Counted from the first letter of the stretch, positions 1 through 12,472 are shown. The stretch: 64,000 bases of DNA from Chrysomallon squamiferum (GCA_012295275.1 CM022667.1:10225038-10289037), one strand, 5' to 3'. A program made the numbers and translations. The notes: generated by a model from the sequence alone, not told the origin.

Positions 1-300
1 AGATTATAGTTCCTTCATCTTTTGTATAGAATGAACCATGTAACAAGTATATAGTTAAGTCTTTATCTCTGTCATGATTGTTGGTTCGGTCCATGTCATC
101 CACAAAAAGTCGGAGTTACTTTGGGTCGTGAGAAGCGGTTTTAATTACGTCCTCCTGAGCAATACATTTTACGAGCTTTTGTTTTACAGAATGATCTGGC
201 GACAGACGTCTTGGGGTAAGGTTTGAATAATGTTCAATAAAAGAACTGATTTATTGTTTTGTTTTCTTCTTAGAGGAGAACGCTCTGTACGGTAACTGCT
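1..300 (-). repeat. Inverted promoter-module copy, partial
   Basis: Matches the start of the inverted module at 63273 onward almost base for base, including the CAGAATGATCTGGCGACAG segment. It is cut by the window edge, so the TATA/ISRE part lies outside. Confidence 0.55.
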
Positions 301-377
301 GTATTGAATGTATAGCTAGCGCTAATAATTATAAAGTTCGTGTTGTGTTTGTTGTGTTTCTAATGAACAAAAACGTG

Positions 378-383
<6 letters not shown>

Positions 384-439
<56 letters not shown>

Positions 440-454
440 TGTATGTATGTATGT
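384..454. repeat. (TA)n(GTAT)n microsatellite
   Basis: TA run then GTAT units within the inverted-module flank. Counterparts at 25625-25845 and 63655-63785. Confidence 0.92.
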
Positions 455-639
455 TATTTTATTTCAAATTATTTGTGTTTGTCTGTGTTTGTGTGTGCAT
501 GTGTGTCACAGAATGTGATGATGTATGGATATCTAATATTTGTGAGTATTTGACTAAAGATCTGCAGATATTTTCACTTGTGGTAATAAAGAGAATTTCA
601 TAAAAGGATTATTATGAAAGATTTTGTGCATATTTCTTG

Positions 640-1300
640 GTTTCATATTATAATTTGAGAAAGAAACGACCTAGGTATGGAAGTGAGTTTGAAAGAACAA
701 AGATGAAATAGAATATTTTAACAGATGCAGATGTTATATTCACATGTTATTGTAATATGTGTCAAATTAGCTTGACAAGTATTCTGTGACAGTTAAATTA
801 CAAAGATACTAAGGTTTAAAATAAATAAGCTGTTATTTTATTTATCAACATGTAAATATTAACACTTTCAGGTAAATATCACTTTCACTTAATGATTTTC
901 TTTATTGGTTTTGTTAGTAGTTATTTTATTTAATATTTAAAGTTTAATAAAAGTATTCCTTGAATATTTTAACGTTGTTTTTAATGTCTTATTTATTACA
1001 CAAATTGTAACACGAGTATGCATGAAATAGACAGGTATTCTCCTCATGATATGAAAAAAAAGAAAACAAAACATAAATAAAAAATATCAAGATACAGCAA
1101 ACCTAAGGATTTATTCATTTTACAAGGTAAATTAACATTATAAATCAATAAATGAAAGAAAACAAATAAATTAAATTTTAAACAATGTCATAATTAAGGA
1201 ATCAGGATATTGGCAATGCAATGGCTGGAAGTAGGTCATCCTCTGAGAATTTACTGAGATAGGTTTAAACAATATCATAAATAAGTAATCAAAATACTGG
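640..1300. other. AT-rich flank of gene A
   Basis: No exon, RNA gene or recognisable element seen. From about 1000 it matches the flank of gene C near 25990. Confidence 0.35.
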
Positions 1301-2068
1301 TTAGAGTATTACTGACCAGTGCGAGCACCAGAACCAAGCAATTCTATAAATGAGGAACTCCGAATCTCGCTGTGAAAACTGGAGTTCTGAAACTGAAGAA
1401 ACTTGAGCCAGAAAGTCCATTCTGTTTTATAGTAATGTCCTAAGCAACAAACAAGTATGTCCTTAATGTCACAGAACTCTTCTTTCTACTGACCCTTGGC
1501 TCCGTGTATGCCTAAGTTTCCCTTGAACAATCACCAACTCTGCCCCCGTTACTTTCAGTTCAGTGATTATATTATACATATTTCCTGATAATACATATTT
1601 CTAAAAACTCACCAGCAACAAATAAAAGGAATAAATTATCAAGTTAAAGAAAAGTGTAAATTATCACAAATAAAGATAAAATTTTAATAAAATAAAGGGA
1701 TCAATAATAATATTAATAAAAAAAGATGAATTATTATAAATAAATATAAAGAATAATAAACTAAAGGAATCAATTATTACATTAGTGAAAATACGAATTA
1801 GTATAAATAAATCTAAATAGTAATAAAACGCACGAATCAGTTATAACATTAGTGAAAAATACACATTAATCTAAATAATAATAAATAAAGGAATCAAGTA
1901 TCATTTTAGTGAAAATATAAAATAACAGACACACAAAAAGATAAATAGCAATAAAATAAAGGTATCAATTATCACATCGAAAAGTTCAAACTATCACATA
2001 TATAAAAAAGATATATATGTATTTTAAGTTCATCTAAGATTAAAACACTCATCTTCCTCTTTGAATTT
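1300..2068 (-). other. Gene A 3'UTR region
   Basis: On the minus strand this carries the same degenerate TTTGTGATAATTT / CCTTTATTTTATT repeats (about 1610-2000). It then enters sequence matching gene D near 49200-49280. The AATAAA seen in C and D is changed here to ATAAAA. Confidence 0.45.
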
Positions 2069-4824
2069 TTATTCCTCAGTACTTGTGCTAAGTAACCACT
2101 GCGGATCTGTAATAATAAACAAAAATTTACTTTAAAAAACAAAGAATTACAAAGAAATCTTGCCTATGACAGATGGCCAATAAATATTTTAAAACTAATC
2201 AACAAATCCATTAATTAATAATGAAAACATTTATATATTAATGACTTTATGTTAGTTCTATAAATACTAGTTTTTATAAAAGACCTAAATTTTTAAATTA
2301 CTTTCAGATTTGATGTTGGGAGAGACAGCGGAAGGAGAGTCAAGAAAAACGGTAAACAAAATAATTTTCTTATTTGTGGATATTTCTTTTATTTTTATTG
2401 ATTGATTATTTTTCATACCTCCAAGTTCCTGCTGTTTACAAACTTTTTTAAAGTAACGAAAGAGATTTCTTTGTTTCTCTTCATCGTTATCTTTGCAGAC
2501 AACAAAGATAATACGTTCTGAAAAGTGTTCTGGTAGCAGAAGTGAAATCTAAAAAACAAACAAAAAAAAAAAAATCAACAAAACAACAACATACTAATAA
2601 TAGTAATAACAAATAAAAAAAATTAGTAATAAATAAATAAATAATTAATTAATTAATATACATGATATATTCTTTCCAATTAATAGCAATGGATCTTTTA
2701 TATTTATCATCGATGTTGTTACACATATATTGTCGTATTCCTATATTTGGCTGAACGTACCTTGGATTTTTCTAGGGTAGAAGCTTTATCAGGCTGTGCT
2801 TTTGAGTAGAAATACACATTTTCAACAGGATCTTTTTCATCCATGCCAAAGTCAAATTTCAGTTCCTATTAAATATAAAGAGAGTTTTGTGAAAAATATT
2901 GAATCTGCCTAATTTAATCCAATTCTAATATAAAAAATATATGTAAGTAGTTTAAATTCGTCATAAACACTGAAAGGAAAATCATTCAGTAATTTTCCAT
3001 ACATTTATTTAAAATATTAAAATAGTTTATTTTAAACTTTATTCAGAAATAATTCAGGAATTTTCAACATTCTAATATATATATATATATGAAAATACTC
3101 CGCGGATTACCATTTCATAACAGCCTTCAACGTGTTCTTTCCGCATCTCTTCTTCTGTGATGCCACTAATTACCTTTTGAATTCTACTGAACTAAAATAA
3201 ACAACAGCCAAATATTACGACTCTTTCTTCTGTTTTTGATTCTTTTTTTAAACTTTATTCTTTTCCTATTTCTTTTTTCATGTTGTGTTTTTTCAGCTTT
3301 GTGACAAACTTCGCTTTCCAATGAAAAAGGATTGAATTTTCTATTTCTTACTGCAAACATTTTCTTTCCTTCTTTTTTTTTTTTATAGAAAAATGTAGAA
3401 CAAATTATTTCAGTCAAAAAAGGTTAAATTCAAGAATTTCGTGAATTATTCACAAATGACAGCCACCAATGAAAATTATTGTAAACTTATTAATTTGCTT
3501 TTTCTACTTCGTCAGTATGAAGGCATCTGCAAGATAAGAACGACTGAATAAATATTTAACAACTAAAATTATTTTGCTATAAGAATGATGTTATATTGAA
3601 AATCATTTCACAATTAAGTAAAGATTTAAATAAAATAAAAGCTTAACAACCTCAGTTTCTGTCAGGTACGGACTTTGTGCAACACATTTGTCCACTTTTC
3701 TCTCCACGATTCTTTTCAAAATGTTTCTTGCATCCTCGAGTTCTTCACTGTCAGAAAACAGAATTTTCGTGAACACGTCATCTGTCAGTTTGCTGTAGGC
3801 CACTGGATCGTCAATACATTCAGACATCTTTCTTTTTGTTCTGTAAAATACAACATGTATAGATGAGGTGATATTTTATGCTGATATGTACCATATACCG
3901 CTAATGATGGAAAATGATTATTTCTACCAGGGTTCGAGATTAATGTGTTTCTGGTCTGTTCAGCATGATCATTCTTCAGCGGATGAGACATTTTCATCAT
4001 CTATGCCACATACTGGTTTTACTGCAAGAGTTAATTTAGACAGAGTTATCTATGTACTGTGAAGAAAAAAGAGAAAAAGTTAGAACTGGAGATTACTATT
4101 TTGGGAACAAACAAAGAAACAAAGAGACAAACAAATAAATAAATAAATAAATAAGATAATTCTAATTATAAAAATGAATATAATTCTTAATTTCAGTATC
4201 TTTATTCGCAACCAAATTACTCTGTTTCTGATGTGTTGCACTCCTAATATATCATTTATTCTCTATAAGTATGTTTCATATTGGAAACATAATAATTTTA
4301 CATTCATTCATTTGGATGATAAAAATGTATTAAAAAGTTTAGATCTGTAAACTTTCACAATATATCATTTATTCTAAACAAATTTTGTTCCAAGGATATA
4401 AATACAAAAGCAATTTAAGTAATTGTATCTACTGTGATTACAAAAGTGATAGGTCTACCGTCATTCATTTAGTTAATAAAACGCACAATAAACACTTTCT
4501 GAGATACATATATAATATAAATAATTGTATATATAGTGTGATGTCATTACCAGCATGATAATTCCACCATAGTTTATGTCAATAAGAAAATCTAAAATAA
4601 AAAATATGAGAAATACAAGTTTTAGCAGTGTAATTTCAGAGATACAACAATGTACACTCACCCTTGTCTTCCTTCAATGAATATATGATCATTTGCTTTA
4701 ATGAAAGCTTGGGCCAACCTAAAAAGGCAAGAGTTAGTAAATTTGTAATAACAGTGATAAAATAGGCTCACATATCTTTTGTGTACAGGTGGGCTTTACA
4801 AAACAGAAAGACATATTTTTCTTC

Positions 4825-4870
<46 letters not shown>

Positions 4871-4881
4871 TATTAATTAAT

Positions 4882-4916
<35 letters not shown>

Positions 4917-5674
4917 TTAGAACAAAAATAAATAAAAATAACGCATTTTATGAAAGTAAACGAGAAAGTTACATTTTTGTTTTCATGACAGCAGTATTTA
5001 ATACACTTTGCTAAAATATTTCAGCAGAATCAAACTCACATATGCTGGAGCGTACTGGTCACTCTGTGAATGGCGGCTCGTCTGTGAATTTTATAGCGTG
5101 TTTGAAACAGCTCGTAGATATCTAAGGCCTCCTGTTAATAAGTTACAATATATCAACAGATTGTCAACATTTGTGGACGTATGGGTAATATTTTTTATCC
5201 AGTTTTATCAGAGTGCAAATCATGTCCAATACCGTTTGCTGTAAATCATTTATAACAATCTTTTCTGGTATCAAAGTGTATAACTTGATATAAATCAGAT
5301 TATAACGACGAGGATGATGTTGAAGATTAAGTTCCTGATGACGAATGTGATAATGGTAATGATTAAGATGATGATTACGATAATCATAACATTGATGATG
5401 AAGATATTATGAGGATGATGATGATATTATCTCACTTTATCCCTCCCACAAATGTGATACCGCCCGTCTTCAGCTTTTAGAACTCTGGCAAACTTCATGT
5501 AACGAATGTGATCGAAATTGCTTTTGAATCCGAGCTGATAGCTGTCTCGTGCGAAATACTCGAACTTGTCGACATCAATCCCATTGCTTTTGTTTGCAAC
5601 TATCTGAAAAACAAAGACACTTATAATTTAATGTTTTGAAATCAAATCTGTTAAAGCGTTTATAAAACATCAAA

Positions 5675-5737
<63 letters not shown>

Positions 5738-5852
5738 TGATGATGATTATGATAATAATAAAAATAATATTAAAAACAACAACAACAACAACAACTATAA
5801 TATTAATAATAATAATGATAATAATAGTAATAGTAATAATAATAATAAAATC

Positions 5853-5900
<48 letters not shown>

Positions 5901-7128
5901 TGTTTATCATGTCTGGATCGATCTATGTTTTCATCTTAATTTAATTCATTAATTATTTATTTATTTCATTTATTATTTACAAAAGACTTCTTTCCAAAAT
6001 AAATGAAATTATTATTTTTAACAAATGCCATAATTCATAGTGATGAGGGGATAAATCAGTGTTGTTGTACATTAAATATCTAATTGCAAATCTGTCATTG
6101 AGGTGACTCCATATTTAAAAAGGAACAAAATAAAAAAGCGTCATAAATCAGAAGAAACGGCAGCAGTCATATTCATGGGTGACTTCTTTTACTGTTTGAG
6201 TTTGTTATTAGTAAAGATTGGTTTCATATTATAAATAATAATATAAGAATATATGGAATTGTAGATGCCGGTTCCTACTACTCTTCCCAAACCATCCAAT
6301 ATACAATAAAATTAAAATTATCATGTTTATAAATTAAATCATCAGATTATTTTTTACATTATTATTATTTATTATTATTATTTGTTAATACTTTTACCCT
6401 TTTTTTTGTGATGGTATTTTTTTGTCGTAAAAACATAAATAAAAGTAGCCTTTAATAAAATATAATTTATAATTCTGTTTATGATTGCAACAAACTTTGC
6501 TATATATTTCATATAATTTAAAACAAAATGAGAGGTACAGCAATAATAAAGATTAAATTATAAAGCAGCTTTAATTAGAAATAATATAACCGTTTTACCT
6601 CAAACAGAAAACGTTTGTTTTCATCCCTGCCAATGTTTTCCCAGTCCTAAGGAGAAAAAGTAATAACATTAGAATTAAAACAAAAAACCAATAACAATCA
6701 TTTATACCATTATTATTTCAGTTGGTACTAAACATTCAGAACAATTCCCTAGTCACAGATGCATGTTAATGTCTCACCTGTTTTCGCATATTGTCAGGGA
6801 GTCCCTTCATCAGCAGTTTTATGAAATTTTTGTCCTTTTCGTACAGTCCTCGTTTTTCAAATTCTGGATCAAGTTTGTTTTCTTCAATTAAATGGTCAAA
6901 CATCATTTCAGTAGCCTCCTCGTGCTGAATCAAAACATGATGACAAAAGGTTTATAGACATTACAACAACAATTTTAGAAAAAAAGACTAGAAAGAATAT
7001 TTACAGAAAAGGCTGAGATTACCTCGACGACAAAAAATATTACAAATCTAAACAGTTAACTAAGCCATAATTTAAAAATAAAAATAAAATATATCCAAAA
7101 ATCTGGATTAATTTTATTATTGTTGTAG

Positions 7129-7178
<50 letters not shown>

Positions 7179-7387
7179 TATGAGATCAAATTTAAAGATA
7201 AACAATACAAACACTCCATTTTGATTTCTCTGGTCGTATTTTTCGAATGAATGAATGTTCAAATAAATGTGAATATGGTCCATGTCCTGCAATAGAATGA
7301 AATAAAATAAAATGAAATAAAATAGATAGATAGAAAAAATAAATAAATAAAGAAACATATAAACACACGCATCAACAACAACAACAA

Positions 7388-7431
<44 letters not shown>

Positions 7432-9262
7432 TTACTACTACTACTACTAATAATAATACTAATAATGATAAATAGATCAATGTATGATTTAAAATACTGT
7501 ATGAAAATAAACAGAAGCCGTTTAAGTATAATCGGTAACTATGATCTATAAAGAACTTTATCTTACGTCAAACCTTAAATTCAGTGTGAGCCAGTTCGTA
7601 GTTTCAGTAACAAGTATGTGTTGCGCGTAGAACATGGCCAGAGTTTTATTGTGCTGCTGTTTGTAATAGTAGAACACAGATTTATTACAACAAGAAGAAA
7701 TATTTCAAATTATTACCCAGGTCGTGGCAAAGCCCAGCGATTTCTACACAAAGTTTATCTTTCTCACTTATATTCAGATCTTTCTGACTGTCCATTAATG
7801 TCTGTATAAAAACCCTAGCCAGATGATATACACTACAAAATAAATTTAAATAAATAAATAAAATAATAAATAAATAAATTAGACAGTTAATTAATTTTAC
7901 TAATAATAGTAATAAAGTATTAAATTAATCATTTAAGTAATACTACTACTACTATTAATAATAATAAATACAACAGCAATGATAATAATAACAACAACAA
8001 CAACAGAAACAACAACAACACTCTTCAGTTGATTACTTTAGGTAGTAGTACAGTGAGGCTTCTAAAGTCTTCATATAGTGGTACAGGAAATAATGTAATA
8101 CTCATTTTGACTTCATAACAAACATTTTGAATGTTACCACTTTACCCCGATAGACAGCACTGAAAGCTGTATTTTACTGGAACAGATCTTGGAACAGAGA
8201 CAAAAACCAAGACAAGGAGGTTTTTAGAAGAATATTGATCGGCTGGACCGCATTTGCGAAGCAAGCACCACGAGAAATCTTGGAACCTGGTTGAATAGAC
8301 AAATCTACAATTCATCCTATTTCCAACTTCGGAGCTGTCAGTTAAGCAAAATAACAACCCAGCTTTTCAGAAACAAAGATGGAATCGAGTACATTGATCA
8401 TCAGCTATGGAGACCGAAAACCAAACATAATGGTAAAAGAAAAGATGGTTAAAGATGTGACTGTATAGATTAAAAGATTGAAGTGGACCTGGGCAGCACA
8501 CATAACAGACCAGAAGATAACCGATAAACATCGACTGTCACCTCCATGAAATCTGCAGGGATAAAGTATATGAGTACCTGAAGGGAACCATCTGGGAGAA
8601 AACCATACAAGAGAGGATTATGAGGCTTTCACTCAACAACGGGTCAATTACTAAACGAAAAGAACAAAAGCTTGGAAGTATGTAGGATACATTTAGACTA
8701 TTTCTCCGTATTACCAAAGGTTCGCTGCTTACCCGATGCTGTGTTCAAATCGATTGTGTGAAGCTGCAGGATAAACAAAGTAAGCCAAGCCTTGTTGTTT
8801 TAGAAAACGAAGTCTCTGAAACTGCATCGTATCTATTATCTTTACACTCAGAGGATCTACTTGAATGCTGCCATGGATCGGGTCATTAAAAATCTGATAA
8901 TATTGTGCAGACTTCGGTCAAGTATTTATACATTCTTTAAAATATATGTGTATAAATATATGTGTTTGTTTACTGAATACTTTATTACTGTACTGGTACG
9001 TATGTATGCATGTGTGCATGTATGTCTGTCTGTACGTACGTAATAGTGTATGCATGTGTATATATGTATGTATATAAAATACATTTGAAAGATAAATTCG
9101 AGATTTGACATTGTAAGTAACTGCAAATTATAACATCTGTAAACAAACAACAACAAGATCAATAACAAAAAATATCCCCATATAGGAAAATTATTTTCTT
9201 AGTATCCAATTTCATTTACCTTTTTATTGACTCTCCGTTGGCTGTCTCTCCCTGTCTCAGAT
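2069..9262 (-). CDS. SAMHD1: SAMHD1-like HD-domain dNTP triphosphohydrolase, gene A
   Basis: Fourteen exons on the minus strand, found by homology and matching GT/AG sites: 9262-9220, 8893-8733, 7832-7717, 7286-7213, 6924-6778, 6646-6599, 5603-5436, 5131-5040, 4718-4662, 3840-3651, 3191-3111, 2865-2761, 2548-2419, 2106-2069. All phases agree, giving 468 codons from exon 2 to the stop plus 14 from exon 1. Seen: [16 protein letters not shown] (His167 equivalent), CHDLGHGPYSH (His206, Asp207, His210, His215), KWS then HEEA (His233), and [13 protein letters not shown] (Asp311, Lys312, Tyr315, Asp319). The family (human SAMHD1) cleaves dNTPs to deoxynucleosides and triphosphate and restricts retroviruses; the allosteric-site Asp137 and Arg145 equivalents are present. 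There is no SAM domain. The tail is [12 protein letters not shown]. Exon 1 ([14 protein letters not shown]) has no ATG and enters in phase 2, so the true start is unresolved. Predicted catalytically competent. Confidence 0.88.
2308..2351 (+). pseudogene. Antisense exon-1 relic in the last intron of gene A
   Basis: CTTTCAG acceptor, then a phase-2 body reading [14 protein letters not shown], then GTAAAC. It resembles the N-terminal exons of A and C. The downstream flank (ATAATTTTCTTATT...) matches the intron that follows cassette exons. It lies on the strand opposite to gene A with no exon 2 downstream. Confidence 0.5.
5678..5896. repeat. Compound AAT/GAT repeat in gene A intron 6
   Basis: AAT, GAT, AAC and AAT tracts; shorter homologous tract in gene C at about 30570-30745. 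Confidence 0.92.
7376..7463. repeat. (CAA)n(ACT)n repeat in gene A intron 3
   Basis: CAA units then ACT units; the homologous tract in gene C lies near 32250-32360. Confidence 0.92.
8120..8690 (+). mobile_element. Decayed non-LTR retrotransposon (LINE) fragment in gene A intron 2
   Basis: Plus-strand relic with the RT C-terminal signature [13 protein letters not shown], like the LKW-W-GHI motif of LINE elements. Frames are broken. Antisense to gene A. Confidence 0.55.
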
Positions 9263-9342
9263 CTGAAAAGTAATAATAATAATACATATTTAGAATATTT
9301 CTGCTTGTGAAGGTAAACATTAAATAAATAAAAATAACTTAC

Positions 9343-9498
9343 CCGATGCTGTGTTTAAATCGATTATGTGAAGCTGCAGGATAAAGAAAGGAAGTCAAAC
9401 CAAGTTTTAGAAAACGAAGTCTTTGCAACTGCATCGTGTCTATTATCTTTATACTCAGAGAATCCACTTCAATGCTGTCGTGGACAGGGTGATCAGAA
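9343..9498 (-). pseudogene. Extra exon-2 copy upstream of gene A exon 1
   Basis: Second copy of HD exon 2 on the minus strand, with GTAAGT donor and TTTGACAG acceptor. It encodes HDSIEVDS through NRFKHSIG; one Gln is deleted and Glu is Lys in NRFEH. The new acceptor shifts entry to phase 2, so it could splice directly to a phase-2 leader. Use is unproven. Confidence 0.55.
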
Positions 9499-9629
9499 CT
9501 GTCAAACGTGTGTGCATATGTATTTATGCATTAAATTTCTTATCTATGCTTATATATATATATATAAATACTGTAGGACGTTTTTGTTCACTAGAAGCAC
9601 AATAAAGACAAGACACCAAAAAAAAAAAA

Positions 9630-10106
9630 AAAAAATTAAAAGAAATCTGTTATTTTATTGAACGCAATTCGAACCTTATGACTAGATATCTGTCTCAAAG
9701 ATCATTCTGCGAAATAAAAGCCCGTGACACGTATTAATCCGGAGGTCATAACTAATACCGCTTCTCACGACGCAGGGGAACTCACAGCTTTTTGTGGGTG
9801 CGGCAGACCAAATCAACAATCATGACAGAAATGACAGACTAAGATAAAAATATTCTTCTGTCACAATGACGCAGTAACTATTCAAGAGATAAAGACTTAA
9901 CAATATAATTTGCTAAACGACTGAAACTTTACAAAAGAGCTGTAGGGTGTAGTTAAGTGATTATTATTTTAGTGTACGTTGAATGTAATGTATACCTTTG
10001 CTGTGGACAATTAACTATACAAATCTAATATTACTCTGTACAGACACGTAAGTAATTTGTTAGCAATAAATCTATTATGAAATAAGCAGCGATTCTATGT
10101 CGTTAA

Positions 10107-10169
<63 letters not shown>

Positions 10170-10389
10170 ATATATATATATATATAGACATAAACAGTGA
10201 AAATTATAAAATAAACCAACGGAAAGAACTGCTAGAAACGATCGTGATATAAAAAATACAATAAAGAAAAAAGATAAAGGAAAAGCGTGTAAGTTTCGGT
10301 TTCGATTTCCTCAGATTTAAAAATAAAACGTGTTGACCGGAGTCTGAAAAATATTTCAAGTCTACACATTAATTTGTAACATCTTTAAG
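9630..10389 (+). promoter_or_regulatory. Promoter module and noncoding first exon of gene B
   Basis: Copy of a module also found upstream of D and E. It holds a TATA box (TATAAAAA, 10248-10255), an ISRE-like motif AGTTTCGGTTTCGATTTC (10292-10309), and a leader ending at 10389 before GTGAGT. The aligned start exon of E begins with ATG, but here that codon is gone and the frame has a TAA, so this leader is noncoding. Translation would start in a cassette exon or at 14660. It lies between divergent genes A and B and may act on both; that is inference. Confidence 0.6.
10107..10186. repeat. (ATCT)n(AT)n microsatellite in module B
   Basis: Uninterrupted ATCT units then TA units; shorter copy in module D at about 35046-35088. 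Confidence 0.9.
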
Positions 10390-10467
10390 GTGAGTTAAAA
10401 AAAATCTGAATTTGGTAATAATTTATATGCTAATGTTACTATGACACAGCAAATATAAATCTATACA

Positions 10468-10681
10468 TGTATGTATGTATGTATGTATGTATCTATGTAT
10501 GTATGTATGTATGTATGAATGTTTGTATGTATGTATGTATGTATGTATGTATGTATCTATGTATGTATGTATGTAGGTATGAATGTATGTATGTATGAAT
10601 GTTTGTATGTATGTATGTGTGTATGTATGTATGTATGTATGTATGTATGTATGTATGTATGTATTTATGTATGTGTATGTA
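10468..10681. repeat. (GTAT)n microsatellite
   Basis: About 210 bp of GTAT with a few variants; homologous tract at 35365-35593. Confidence 0.95.
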
Positions 10682-11037
10682 TAAAACCAAAATAAATAAA
10701 AATTATATTTTTGTCTTTTTAGTTTGCAAAATCTTCACATTTCAAAGTTGTTTATTGACATATTAGGTTCTGTTCTGTTTATATATTAATACAAAACATG
10801 TTAAATGTAACACAAAAAGAGCACGCCACTAAATACTTGTTACTTAAATATCAGATTTGAAATAAAGAAAGTGAATTAAATTAATTGTTTTCAAATTGTT
10901 CCAATTGCAAAAAAAGTCATACTTTTACAGGAAGATGCAAATTAAATTAAATTAAATTAAATTAGCATGCTGAAAAAAGCTATCATGAGACAAAAATGCC
11001 CTTGTTAGAGATTGTTAATTCCACTGATATTAGAAAC

Positions 11038-11062
11038 TAATAACAACAACAACAACAACAAC

Positions 11063-11098
<36 letters not shown>

Positions 11099-11134
11099 CA
11101 TAAGAAGAAGAAGAAGAAGAAGAAGAAGAATAGC

Positions 11135-11193
<59 letters not shown>
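11038..11193. repeat. Compound AAC/AAT/AAG trinucleotide repeat
   Basis: Long AAT tracts around an AAG core; expanded counterpart at 35751-35985. Confidence 0.95.
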
Positions 11194-11194
<1 letters not shown>

Positions 11195-11199
11195 GGAAC

Positions 11200-11930
11200 G
11201 ATATTTTCCATTCTCAGAACAATTTTGAAAAACTTCACTCAATTCAGAATTGTCCAGTATGACTTTGTTATCTGATATAGACTACCGTTAAAAAAGTCAG
11301 TCGACAGTAAAGGGATAAAATTATATGTCCAAATATATTTCACTAAATGACTGTATTTGTTGGCTTAATATCAGCTATCAACAAAAGTGTTAGATATTTA
11401 TTCATCCCATTTCAGTTTCCACAATATTAACAAAAGAAAATAAATGTACACTTTATGTTAACTTAAATCAATAAAAATGTTTTTAAAGATTCCATTTGAA
11501 GGATCACATAATCACTGATAATTAACATTTGATTTTGTTTCCCAGATTAATTTATTTCCAACCCTACCCCCACTACCACTACCTCCACTACCCCATTGCC
11601 CACGAAAGTATGCTTGTTAATGTTACAGAATGGGACAACATGCCCAAATTCACCCTAAAAAATGCTATGGCACCTTGTGGCATATTATCTAACAGTTAGA
11701 GGAAATCGGCGAAACTGTCATCTTTGGGTATGACGGATGGGTGAAATAAAGGTGGCTGATTCTCAAATAACTGTTCATTCCCCTGCTGCCTACCAAGTAC
11801 TGATTTATGGAATGACAAAAAAGTATGCCTTTCTCTTGGAAATTATTTTTTTCTCTACCACTACAACATATGAGAGGCAATAACCTTTGATCATGATCAT
11901 TCTGCCACTACTGCTGGTACTACTACAACG
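11200..11930. other. Unassigned unique sequence between module and array (copy 1)
   Basis: Non-repetitive sequence that recurs almost unchanged at 35990-36690. No convincing ORF or splice-bounded exon was seen. It includes a TACCCCCACTACCACTACC tract at about 11564. Confidence 0.4.
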
Positions 11931-12273
11931 ATTATCATTATTATTCTTATTATTATTGTTATTATTAGTATTATTATTATTATATTATTATTTTTATTAT
12001 TATTACTATTATTATTATTATTGTAATTGTTGTTGTTATTATTATTATTATTACTATTATTAGTAGTAGTAGTAGCAGTAGTAGTATCATCATCATTATT
12101 GTTATTGTTTATTTTTTATTGTTATTGTTGTTCTTCTTCTTATTATTATTATTATTATTACTACTGCTACTACTATTAATACTACTACTACTATTACTAC
12201 TACTAGTATTATTATTATTATTAGTAGTAGTAGTAGTTGTAGCAGCAGAACTAGTAGTAGTATTACTTGTCAG

Positions 12274-12285
12274 AATGTCCCATAG
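12274..12285 (+). pseudogene. Decayed cassette-exon stubs in the B array
   Basis: CTTGTCAG followed by only the first bases of a cassette (AATGTCCCATAG), then trinucleotide repeat. Similar stubs start at 12675 (AATGTCTCATAG after TGTGAG) and 12983 (ATAGTATT after TTGTCAG). They mark lost cassettes. Confidence 0.55.
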
Positions 12286-12392
12286 CAGTATCATCATCAT
12301 TATTGTTATTTTTATTGATATTGTTATTGTTAATTATTATTATTATTATAAATAAATTATTATCATTACCATTATCATTATGGTTACTGTTA

Positions 12393-12463
<71 letters not shown>

Positions 12464-12472
12464 TCTTGTCAG

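Noticed and set aside
3603-3827. Small standalone protein starting [11 protein letters not shown] (also at 22007, 28547, 46653, 57944)
   Set aside because: This is exon 10 of each SAMHD1 gene reading past its donor site; the Met is internal.
7056-7480. Poly-Asn and poly-Val ORFs in gene A introns
   Set aside because: Low-complexity repeats in introns 3 and 4; they overlap exon 4 in the wrong strand or frame.
10493-10690. HTYIHTYIH-repeat ORFs (also 35357-35602)
   Set aside because: Direct translation of the GTAT microsatellite.
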